Shown here: piece by piece, positions 1-12,200 of the stretch | How the letters are laid out: each line of letters starts with the position of its first letter | How positions within the stretch are numbered: position 1 is the stretch's first letter | Assembly: GCF_943734655.1 (NCBI RefSeq) | Contig: NC_071355.1 | Coordinates: 240,863,183-240,927,182, forward strand | Length of the DNA: 64,000 nt | Origin: Sabethes cyaneus | Taxonomy: Eukaryota; Arthropoda; Insecta; Diptera; Culicidae | Direction of reading: 5' to 3' | The notes under the pieces: model-generated | What the model saw: only the letters and a program-made list of their open reading frames with translations | Databases searched by the model: none | What the model was told of the DNA's origin: nothing | Made by a program: the position numbers and the translations under genes

Positions 1-253
1 TCGACAGTCTCGAATCTACTCTCCGGCGCGCTGAACGTTTCCCATTAAAATAACTTTCCACAAGAAAAGAAATAGTATTAAAGTCGTGTGCTTTTCCTTC
101 GGTCTCTTAAACCGTAGAATTTACGTGTGGAAAACTGTAAACTAAATCAAATCATCATTCATTATGTGGAAAACTTTCCCCTAACAAGCTTCGTCATTTT
201 GGGTGTCCGTGTTGGGTGTTGGTTTCAACGCTTGCAGTCCGTTCGGTCGATTG

Positions 254-292
254 ATGGTCTGTTCGAAAGCGACTAGACAAAGACAGGGTTGA
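254..292 (+). promoter_or_regulatory. Short upstream ORF in the predicted crescerin 5' leader
   Basis: An ATG at 254 opens a 12-codon frame that stops at 290-292, eight bases before the proposed start codon at 300. If the leader is transcribed as modelled, this uORF could lower translation of the main ORF. This is purely positional; no transcript start is visible. Confidence 0.25.
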
Positions 293-299
293 GCATAAA

Positions 300-3200
300 A
301 TGAGAAATGTAAGCAAAATTAATTGCTTCCTGTCGCGAGTGTAAAGTTCTGAGCGGAGTGGCACGCCTCGGCACTACAACAGCTTGAAAGTGTTAATTTA
401 TAACCTGCACATTTACTATTCATGTGCTTTCGCACGCCGACCGCTGAAAAGTGTTTCCAAGTTACGTAAGCAAAACCGGTGAATATCGTTGCAGGACTGG
501 CGGATACGGTCACAAGGTTTCTGTGCCATCGAGGAATCACTTAAATCGTCCGACAATCTGGCCAAGGTTCAACCGTACCTGGAATCCCTGCTGCGAACGT
601 TGCTGTCATCCGAACGCAATCCGGATGTCATCGAGGACAAGGTGCGCATGCTGGTCAATCTGGTGTCCCGGCTGCCGCTCGAAAACCTCGAAGACCGCGT
701 GAACCAGATCATGATCGGTCTGTGCCGACAGGGTGGCCCCGGGAGCAACAATGTCGCGAAAGCGCTCATGCAACGGCTACCCACGGCTGCGATTGTGCAG
801 CGATTGCTGTCCGACGAGTTCCTGCATGCCAAAAGTTCGAAGGTAGGTGGTAGAAGGTAGAATTGGTTTTGGAGAGAATATTTATTTGATTTGTTAATAG
901 CCAACGGATAGTTTAAATGCCTAATATTGAATCCAACATAGCTTCGTTAAGTTTGAAAGGATGCATCACTTTTAGGTTAGGTTAATTTTTTCGAGTATCT
1001 CTTTCTGTGATTCCCCTAGTTTCCCATCTCAAATCTTGTTATCTTATTTGACCATGATCATTATAATCTAGTGTCTATTGCATCTCTTTTCGATCACGCA
1101 TCTGGGTAATGGCTGTAAAAATTCTGATCATGTGCTTCACATTTTATACAGCAGATGTTATTCACCTAGCAAACATAACCTATAAAAATCCAGCGAGACC
1201 AAGGACTTCGCTTGTCTAGGGGTTATAAAATTGTTTGCGAAAGCCCATGTGCTATGCTAATGTTTTGTTGAAGATTTTGTGAGATATAATTTTTAGAAAT
1301 AGGTATTATTGCTTTTATCATTACACTATTTCATAAAGGCGATTGCCTCTGCCAACTTTTGAGATATTTTCGTGTAATACGTTGGCTCATTGGGCTATCG
1401 ACACCAAAAAGATGAAGAAGTGATCAACACCTTCAGAGTTTTATAGCAGTTTATAGATCACAGCACCGTTTACATCCCATAATTCAAATTAAAGAAAAAA
1501 TTCATATGAATGAAAATAATTTACAGAAACAGTAAACAACAGAGTTGTTAAGGTGTGAGTGTGAGGTGTGAATGAGGTGTGTCGGAATCTGAGGATCGTA
1601 ACAGCACTGTGTGTAAAACAAAAAAAAAGAGACACAATCTCACTTTTCCGTTGATGCAGTAACTTAAGTTATCGGACATGTAACAAATTTCCAATAGATA
1701 ATAATTACTTTTATCGCCATTTCAATGGTAAGAAAGGCTTTAAAAATAGAATAGTAACTTTGCGAATGCATCTCTTGATTCTACCAATCAACTGTTTGCA
1801 TTTCGTGACTCTCCAGTTATGCATAAACTGGGTAAGCATAAACAAAACAAAAAATATTGACAAAAAGAACATACTGAGCTCGTTTGTTGTTGAGTATAGG
1901 GACCGCGAAAAAATTCCAAAATTTTAGTTGCCACCCGTTAGTTCTATAGTCAAAACACACGAAAAAATGCTGAAATATATTTATTTTATAGGTTGACATT
2001 TTCAAAATGTTTCTGAATTACATTAATAGTGTATTGAATTACAGTGGGTATTTGTTGTCTGGATAATTTCAATTGTTTGTATCATGGCTTCACTGTCACT
2101 TCTTATGAAAATCCCGCAATATCTGCTCGTGAGTTGGCTAAACTATATTATCCCAGATCCACGGGGTGTGATGTCCTAAATCGATTTGGAGACTGCCTGG
2201 CTACCGACAAGAAACCCATAAGTGGCAGAAAAGCAACCGATCCTTAGTTTTCTATCGAAAGTAATGATTTCTTTCAAACAAGCGGTCATCGAAAGACGCG
2301 GTGAAAATGACAGAAGTTTCGCAATCCTGTGTTTCATAGCACAAGTTGTACCGAACCGTAATGCGAAACAAAATCAGGAGACAAAGAAGCACTCTAGGAA
2401 GTTCGACAGCCATTTGCTCAAGAAAAACAATTAAGTCGTTATGAATTCTAAATCGCACTACACTACAAGGCCATTTTCGAACAAATTCCTGGACAAGAAT
2501 TGAAGTTCCTTGTTTGATCAGCACAATGCCTTGGAGTTGTATTCTTAAAAAGAGGTAGAATTTACTCGTTTGGAAGGCAATGCGCAACTGCGAATAGAAA
2601 AATAAGGTTTTCCCAACTTCTGGTACTATTAACCAGCTAATTTAACAAAAGAGTGACTTCAGGAGAGGTTGCTCTCTTATCTGAAACAGCATGATCAACA
2701 GGGTTATCAACACCCTGCCTGGCCACAGTGGTCCAAGAGGGCGAAAAGCGGAACTTATTTCCTAGTGTCTTTTGCTTTGATTTTATCATTTATGGTCTTC
2801 AGCACTTCTGTTCGTATGAATATCCCCCTTAATACAAAACTGTCAAAAGTTCGTCATTGCTTACTATAATGAAAATAAACAAATAACTTTTTTGTGTTAG
2901 AAAATATAGACATAGTTTCTTCGGCAAAGTTGTAAAAATTGTAAAAACAAGCAACTTTAATGAAGAAATAAAATTTCTATCTTTATCGAGTACTGCACTA
3001 TAGGGCAGATTCTTTAAAACTTCGTTTTTGTTAGTTGCATTTTACAAGAATACAATGTTCTAGGGGGCCATCCAGATACCACGTGGACAGAAAAATACCA
3101 ATTTTCAACCCCCCCGCCCCCCTCCGTGGACAAGCGTGGACATTGACTCAACCCCCACCCCCCTCCCTGTTTGTCCACGTGGACATTTTTTTTCTTATAA

Positions 3201-6200
3201 AAATTGAACAAAACAAATGCATGGTGCTAAATTTTGTTTTCAACTTGATTTATGCAGTATTTATTGAAAAGGCTTACGTAAAACGAAGCTCCAGTCTATA
3301 GGCCCCGACACAATGCTTACAAAATGCGGAAATTTAAGTTTTTCCATGGATTTTCTGTCAAATTTCCACAGCGTATTAAAATCCGTATGCAAGTTGTTAG
3401 GACCTAAATTCTTCTGTTCATAGTCATCTTATCTAGTGATGTCCGAAATTTTTAATTATTCGATTATCGATTAATCGGTTAGCGTTGTATGCACTAATCG
3501 ATTAGTTAAGTAATCGGGCTAGTATTATTCGACCACAAATATTCGAATAATTCGTTTAAAAAATTCGATTAATGGGGATTATTCGCATTTTTTTTATCTC
3601 TTTTAAACTATTCGATTATGGAATTACTCGTGCCGGCAGTATTCGATTAGAAATTATTCGATTATTCCATGCTCTAATCGATTACTAGAGATTAATCGAG
3701 CGATTATCGGACATCACTAATCTTATCTACTGCGAATTATTATCGACTGCAAGAAAGTCCGTTTCAGTTTGGCTTTCGCTTGACGATTCTTCTCCGTCAA
3801 GAGTATCCCTGTCTAACTAGAGTTCCTTAGCTTGGCCGTCTACTTTGACACAACACAAGACCTTTCCGACGCGCTGTGGTTTGTAAAATTTTCTGAAGAC
3901 AAATCCTTTCATATTGCTCGGTTCATGTATTTACTTTGTTTGAGCTTAAAAACAATCACTGACACTGATCAATCGTTAATGCTAATATGTATAATCAATT
4001 CAATATTTCTAATTTCTATTGTTTGAATGGAAATAAACTTGTCCACGTGGACATTTTTCATACCCCCTCCCCCCCTTTCGTGGACAAGCGTGGACATTTT
4101 CATACCCCCCACCCCCCTCTAAACTGTTCACGTGGTATATGGATGGCCCCTAGGCAATTATCGAAGTTCTCAAAATACACGTTTTTGCAGAAGTCCGTGA
4201 ATCTCTTGGACCTTTACTTGCTGAGTTATCGTATATTCAAGCTTTAAATTTCCATAGCTTCACGAGCCCTTGGGATAAAATGGGGGTTTTGTCTTCCGCA
4301 AAAACGTGTATTTTGAGAGCTTCAATAATTGCTTAGAACATTGTATTCTTGTAAAATGCAACTAACAAACGCCAATTTTTAAAGAAGTTTTAAAGAATAT
4401 GCCCTATAGTTCAGCACTCGAAAAAGGTAGAAATTTTATTTCTGCAGCAGAGTTGCTTATTTTTACAGTATTTACAACTTTGTCGAAGAAACTATGTCTA
4501 TATTTTCTAATACGAAAAAGTTATTTTTTTATTTTCATTATAGTAAGCGATGACTAACTTTTGACAGTTTTATATTAAGGGGGATATTCATATGAACAAA
4601 AGTGCTGAAGACCATCAGGGTTGCCACATGCACAGATTATTCTGTGTTTAACAGATATTTGAAAGAGATCGCCTGTACAGAATCTGTATGCATAGAATAC
4701 AGATTTTCGCCAAATTACACAGATTAAACAGATTTTTGAGCTTTTACATGAGAGTGAAAGAGACGGAAATAGTCAGCAAAATGACTCTCTATCTCTTTCA
4801 CTCTCATTGTTTTGTATTGGACAGATTTTTGCACAGATATTTTTCCTCGCCGTACAGATTGTCAGATTTTTCCAACAAAAAACACAGAATTATATATGGC
4901 ATCCCTGAAGACCATAAATGATAAAATGAAAACAAGAGACACTAGGAAAAAAGTTCCACTTTTCGTCCTTTTGCACTACTGTACTGGCCAATCTCGACAA
5001 GTTGCCACTATTCAAATTTTACTAAACAGTGGTCCAACAACAATTGCTTTATTCTTGGTTCCCGAAAAGTGAAATCCACTCAGTAACACGGAAATAAGAC
5101 TAATTGAGGAATACTGGTCTACTATGAAAAGCAGAAGAAGGGTGAAACAATGAAAAGAAGCTCAAGTGAAAGTCGAGTTTGACTGGCAATCAAACGGGAT
5201 AATAACTGAAATGAAGAATGACGAGCGATGCTCGAGGGAAATTAAGGCTGGTTTTAAAATAATCATAAGACCCAGTAATGTGCAGGGTGCGTGCAATGGG
5301 AAGTTGTGCTGAATTTCAATATCTCACTTCACGTCGCACAGCGAAATAAATTTAGCAGCACTGGATAACTAATGCTTCCAAGTATGCGTGAGCAGCAGTC
5401 AATAGTAAAAAATGGCTCTAACAAACGTTCTTCGGTAGTCGAATTTCTCCATGTTCGCCAGTCCGACAGAACAAAGGGATGAAATCAGAGATCTCCACTG
5501 CCGACAGTTACCCTCCATAGCTCCTACCTGTCGCCAGGACAGGTTCTCGTCTGCACTTCGGATGTCGTAGGCTAAACTGCGTCGCCATGAGCCTCTGGGT
5601 CTGCCTCTTCTACGTTGTCCTTGCAGATTCCAGTCGAGTGCTTCTCTGAATCAGTTTTCTTCGCGCCGGAAAAGTGTGAATGACCCAAGTAAGTTAGTAA
5701 ACATATCAAGTCGATCTGATGCCTGCGGAGCGATGAAATATGATTCACGAAGGTCAATGGTCAATGGCTTTTCGGTGTTTAAGGTTATTGCCACAGGCAT
5801 GGGTTATAAGTCATCTTTATCTTCCAAGAACATGGAACCCATAGGTCATAAGGAAAAAAACGCAAAAATTACTTGTGAAAAAATGTTCCTGAGTTTTGAG
5901 AGAAGGAAGTATGGACCCCTAGTAGTTCCGACCACTGGACTCCTCTCACACACAAATTAAATCGCTTATGTTGAAAATCGAGGAGGTAATGACTTCGAAT
6001 AAAAGAATGTAAACATGGAATATCATTCGAATAAATATCATTGCCTAATAATACCGTGAACGTACCATATTCTGCGCAGTTAAGACATTTTTATGGTTCC
6101 TCCGCTATTATAAGTATTCTAGAGTTAAATTGATAACGTTGATAGCAGCAACATGTAGTGCTACGGTCTATAATATATGGTAAAAAACATGGGAATTAAA

Positions 6201-9200
6201 AGTCGACCAACAATTGAGTATATCTTTCGTTTTGTAAACTTATTCACGGTGCCTAATTCTGCGCACTCTCTTGCCCATGTTCCTAATTCTGCGCATGTTT
6301 GTTCCTAATTCTGCGCACCTAAAAAGTAACAATAAACATGCATACCATGTAGTTTATGTCTTTATACGCTGAAAGCACATCAAAAATCTGACATTAGCCA
6401 TTACCATGATTAAATCCATGATCTGGCCTTCTTGTGCTGTCCAGGTGGCACAGGAACATTATTATCATTTGGATTGGCTTATTTTAAATATTTTATTGTC
6501 GATAACGTGAAGGGCGAGTTCATTCGGGTTTTCTCTATACTGAACATTATACTTTAGACTAATATTAACAATTGTGTTTTCATATAGAAACCACTTCCCC
6601 ACTCCCTGACAGCTCAATGAAGTTCGACTGTCAAAAAAAATCAGAAGACATGGTTCCATGAATTGGCGTTCGTAGGTTCGGACCCCGAGCCGTAACACAG
6701 GATTCCAATCAATGCAAGTTAAAGGTTGTACTTGAATTTCTATGCCTCTATACCTCAGCCATTTGGGAGAAGTTGCGTATTTTTTCGCGATTTCTTCATA
6801 GGATACATTACTGCGCAGAATTTGGAACATGAATAAAAAATCTGTGCCTAAATCTGCGCACTACTGCATCGCATTTTTCCAACGAAAACAAGGCATGCAA
6901 TCACTCTTTTTGCCTAAAACATGACTAAAACTAATTATTCTTTCTAATTATGCTGGGTAATTTGATCATTGCAAAGAATTTCGATCATAATTTTGTTAAT
7001 TTTCTAGAAGGACAGTTTTAGCGTTGGCGCTAACGACGTTGTTTTCTGACATATAAAATACTTTCAGTTTCACTTTAATTTATTTCGCTGTCAAATATTA
7101 TGGCCCTTTTGTGAGTAATGGCGTAATATTCAACAGAGATTTATAAAAAAATAACACAATGGCCATAGTTATGCACAATGTTGAAAAATACATATATAAA
7201 GAAAAATGCGCAGAATTAGGAGCTGCGCAGAATATGGTACGTTCACGGTATTTATAATTTATTCCCATGGCACACGCTCCCGGTGCACTCAATACATTGG
7301 ACATAAATGGCGTAATTCCTAACGGGAGTGCCGTTTCCGCAGTCCTTATTTTTCAACTTTTAATGCATCGTGAATCCACCTTATGCATCGTAAATCGTAG
7401 TGAACCTGTTGTGTACAGAAAAAACTCACAGCGTTATCAGTTGATTTGTAGCAGCCATGACGAAGATAATCAAGCATTTACGCTCGATGCTTTGTTCGTA
7501 CTGCCAACTCCACCCTGGCGTGTAGAAGTAGGATATCGTAAGGCACTTCGTGTCAGCCACATATTGCGGATCTGGTATTTACAACATTCTCTCCTTCTAA
7601 AAAAAGCAAGAAAGGACACCTGTTTCCGGACGCTCAACTGTGTTCAGCAGAAGCTGAAGAGGAAGACCAGCGGCATTTCGGTGCATCGCGACGTCGTGGT
7701 CACCATTACTAGCAGTGGACCCGGTATCCTACGTCCCCACGGAGGTAAGCGTTGACGTCGAATATATCTCCCGCACCCAGTTCAAGAAGAAGTTCCTTCT
7801 GTGACTGACGATCATCGAAAAGGGAATGTCCAAGGCGCTGTTCTTTCATTCGGAGCTTGTGGTGAACGGGGAGGTATACAATGCGAAGTGCCTGCTGCAA
7901 GTTTGCGCCTTCATCAACAAGTATCACGTGAAGGTGGATGTGGTCTTTTGACCGGACCAATGCTTGACCCATTATGCCACAAAAAAGGATTGGCGGAGAT
8001 GAACCGGCTGAAGATAAACGTTGAACCGAAGACCGCCGACCGTTCCAGCGTCTCCCAGCTGCGACCGTTAAGGTGCGTTTAGACTGGGCAATTTCTTGGC
8101 AACATGTGGAATGCAACATGCGGAATGCGACATGTTGCTAGTTGTTGGTAAGCGTTTCTTCTGTCGCCACCTGAATATTTGTTATACGTTGCTATGTTGC
8201 TTGGAAACATCGGGCAACAGTTTGGAAAAAGTTGTATGCCACATGTTGCCAATGTAAACGCACCTTTAGAAAAGGAGAAGTAGTTGATCGTCAAGGCCAC
8301 GCAAGAGCAGAAGAACATGACGGCATCCTTCTTTTCACTGGCAGGTCATCAAAGCGTTTTTGTAGAAGGCTTAATAAACATAAGATTTAAGGAAAATTTG
8401 TTCCATTGAATTATCTTTTGTAGTTTTTTTCCGTCGCCATCCGAAATTAGTCCTTTTGTTTAATGCATACGTTATTACAGAACTGAACATCTGATAAGCT
8501 GGGTACATCAATACAAATTATCAAGCGCAACAATCTTCTAAATTACACCTATCCCAAATACATAATACTAAATAATACTTTTCGCTAGTGAACCATACTG
8601 AAAGTTTACTCACCTGATTTCGTTCTTTCTAGGTAAAACTTTTGTACCTATACAAAACTCTTATGGCTATTAATAGATACATAATAACCTATGAATTACA
8701 TCCTACATTGACCCAAATCTAAGCGATAAGCTCGCTCGTAATCAGAAAATCATAATCCATCTAATTATCGATCACATCCCTTTCCAGTTCCGTGAAAATG
8801 CATTGCAAATGGTTCTGTTTGCTCTAATGACATTCCCCAGCACGTACTTCGATATCAAAACATTGATAGCGAGAGCCACCGAGGCAGCACTGGACCGGAA
8901 GAAGCGAGTGCGACATGTAAGAATGACCGACGGCCACTCATGTCATTCATAACTGAGCCTTAATTCAATTATCCTTTCCCCTTCCCCGCAGGGAGCCCTC
9001 GATGTGCTAGCCGTGTTAGGCCAAATCAGCTCGCCTAAAATGGTCCTAGACGTGGTGTGCTCTTCCGTGGCCCAACGTACGGACGGCAATCACCTAATTG
9101 CGGCCGTAAAGGCACGACTCGCACGCAAGCAGCTTCCCTTCATCGGACCGGACGGTACCGTCGAGTACGCTCTGAAGGTGCCCTCCTGCCGGACCAGCTC

Positions 9201-12200
9201 GGTCATCATGTTCGGTGCCGACGTCGACTGGATCGAGTCCGGCAGCGGTTCGGCATCACCAACGTCGATGCGAGCGGCCAAAAACTATCCCAGCTTCCAG
9301 GTGGATAATGGATCTTTTGAGGAGTATAGAAGGTGAAGTGACCGCAATTCGAGCATCGAAAAGCGTATGACGATTTTATTTTCAATATTTTACAGAAAAC
9401 CGAGCTTCCAAGTGTTCGACGAAGTGAAACAACCAATCGAAAGCAACAAAGTCGTTACCTCCGGCTGGGCGTCGAAAATTCCAGTGAGCCAAACGGTAAA
9501 TCTATTACACCCTTTTGTTGATTTCTAGTTTCATATTAATTAGTTTCATCACTGAATTAATAAACTCGAAATATGGATCAAAGGTTAGAAGCTATAGAAA
9601 AACGCGATAATAATCATAAAGCGAGCTACCCCATTCTAAACATTCCCGGACAGCTACAGTTTGGACGTAATATGTTCGAGTTTTTGGACGATTAAATTAT
9701 GCATTTTTTATTTCACAAATTGTATGATTTTTAGTTAAAATACGTTTAAATTAAAGAACCCTTCAAACTTTAGAAGTTAAGTCATTTGATAATCGTACTT
9801 CTTACAACAAAAAGAAGACACAGAGTTCAATAAATTTTGAACCTAAGCTCGATTCTAAGACTAAACTATTGAAGCAATCAGTGACTAAAATCCTACAATG
9901 TATCGTTTGAATTTTTATTGTTCTGCATGCCTCAGGACAATAATATCGCCGCCAACAATGGTAAGTTAACTACTCTTTCAGACCGTTTATTTTGATAAAC
10001 ACTTCTTTATTGTCTACACTTGTGAACCACCCATTCCGTTACACCAAACAGAGCTATACCGGTCTATAGGAAGTCCCTGGCGGCACAACATTCCTGTTGA
10101 CATAACATTGCACGTCAAGCTCGGCCGATTCTTACGGCTTTTAAAGAAGACAAACATTCGCACGCTCGTACCGCTCACGACAATCAACCTAAGTAGAGTA
10201 TGCCAAAATACTGCACTTATTTCCATATTTACCCCCCAACCCAGACCACCCTCACACTCACCCAACGTTCCCCTCGACAAGTCAGACTCGGTTCAGGCAC
10301 GAAATTCCACCCTTATTAACTTCACCATTTCATCATCATACATAATATACTTGACATACTTTCGCACTGTGCCGACCGACCGCTTGGCACAACAAGCCGA
10401 CCGATTCCGGCCGGTGAAAAAATGGTAATTTCGGAAAAACACTTTCCAAAACTACCAACATACAAACACACACGTCAGCCGCCAACCTTTTCGAGCACCG
10501 CAAAGTCATCAAATGCCTAGTAATGACTCCATTCCCGTTTCCGTTCGACCGACCGACTAAACCAAACCATTGGGTTGCGACTGTGGACTGCCAGGATCGA
10601 GACCTTTCTATGGCAATTTGCAATCTCGGTCATATCCGGAGCTGTCCGAGCAGCAGCAGCAGCAACAACAGCAGCGAAAAGTTTCCACCCTGAATGGCGG
10701 CAGCAAACCGCATCCGAACGGAACCGGTAACATACGGACGGGCAAACAAGCTACCATTTCAAGGTAATGTCCCACCACCTATCCGTTGTCCATCGCTCAA
10801 GATGTTTGCGAAAGTGAAAATATGCGAAACCTATTTGCAGATTTCCCGAAATGGACCACCTAAAGCAGAACGGACGCGGTGGTTTGAACGCTGGAATCAA
10901 CTCTAATCCGTACGAAATGAAACCGGCTAGACCAATGCGCAGCAGGCTGTGCTCCAGAATGAGTGACGGTTTCATGAGTGACACAATTGGTAAGTCTGCC
11001 GATACAGAAAATAAAAAATTGTACTGGAAATTTTAAGATTTTTCTTTCATATTTTAGCCAATGCTAAACGTGTTCTGCAGAGTGAGTCCCGCCCGTCTAC
11101 GGATCCGGCCATCGATAATGGTGCGATTCGCCAGTCGCGGAATGGAATGAGGTTCTACAATCCCAACATGATGAGCAGGTGCGTGGAAAATTGTTTATTT
11201 TATGCATATCCCCAAAACCAATAGAAAAAAATTATTGATCAGGTCAGATTTCTAATCGCTCACCTGGTCAGTCGACGAAACTGAAATTTAAGGAATTTAA
11301 TTTAATTAGGTACCGGTTTGCTTTCCTGTGGGTACAGTCAGAAATAGCAAGTAAAAATAGTAGGAAAAGCTAGTTAAACTATATCTTGTAAACTATATCA
11401 AGAGCCTATCATTACAATCGTTTATGCAAAATATGTTCGAAATTTGCCCAAAACAGATTGTAAAGTATCATTTGTAAGACTTCGTAATGTACTGAGGTAC
11501 TAAACGAATCGCGTAATATCACCAGAAAATATCGTAGGTGTTCTAACAATCTAACTAATCCAGCAAATCGAAGAGGTAGGTAGACATTTTGAAATGCAAT
11601 TAAAAATGCAAAAAAATCCTTAACAAATATGCAATACCTAAGAAACCGTATACGCAAAATATGAGCCTAAATAAGTTTTTTTTGACAATTAATAATCGTG
11701 TGTTATGTAATGTTAAAGAAAGGTGTGCACCGAAGGTTAATTTTGATAGCAAAAGGTAGAGAGCCTTAGAGAGTCGCAATCTTAAACCGAAAATTCCAAT
11801 CGAACAGAATCAGTTGTCAAAAGTAAGTTCAATCGAACAGGAGACTTGTCAAAACACCGATGAGAGAGCCTTAAAAAGAGTAACGACTAGAGAGCCTGTC
11901 AAAGATAGAGAGACGCCATATCAAATCAAGAACATATTTTCAGCAGATTTTTCTGCATTTTTAGCAGCTTTTTATGAATTATTCAAAATAAAAGCTTCAG
12001 AGAAAGGTTCCTTGAGTATGTTATTATTATATGTAGCATCGAGAAACTCGAAATCTTTAATTTAACAGACAACAGCAGCATCACTATTTACGGTACGACC
12101 ATTAACTGTGGTAAAATTATCATGAAAAGGAATTACATATCCAGATTTTATAAAAGTTATTTATTCCAAATGTCTGTTGATCACAGACTAATCTGTGCGT

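Larger units (their letters stand above)
2722..4990. mobile_element. Palindromic (foldback) element with nested insertions
   Basis: The sequence 2722-3060 plus 4153-4230 is repeated in inverted orientation at about 4260-4990. Matching blocks include AAGAATACAATGTTCTA at 3049 and its complement at 4333, and TTATCATTTATGGTC on the left against GACCATAAATGATAA on the right. The two arms are only moderately diverged. One arm is interrupted at 3063-4150 and the other at 4616-4907. Each interruption is absent from the opposite arm, so the original palindrome can be read. The outer ends begin near a TGGCCA; the exact termini and target duplication are unresolved. No coding capacity is seen. Confidence 0.65.

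Noticed and set aside
451..702. 83-codon frame starting at 451
   Set aside because: Shifted frame over the TOG-domain exon; the other frame carries the conserved protein.
6465..6830. 121-codon minus-strand frame inside the 6054-7248 element
   Set aside because: No codon bias, no family motif, and it spans the repetitive subterminal region; probably chance.
9057..9308. Frames overlapping 9004-9336
   Set aside because: Shadows of the conserved crescerin exon 8992-9332.
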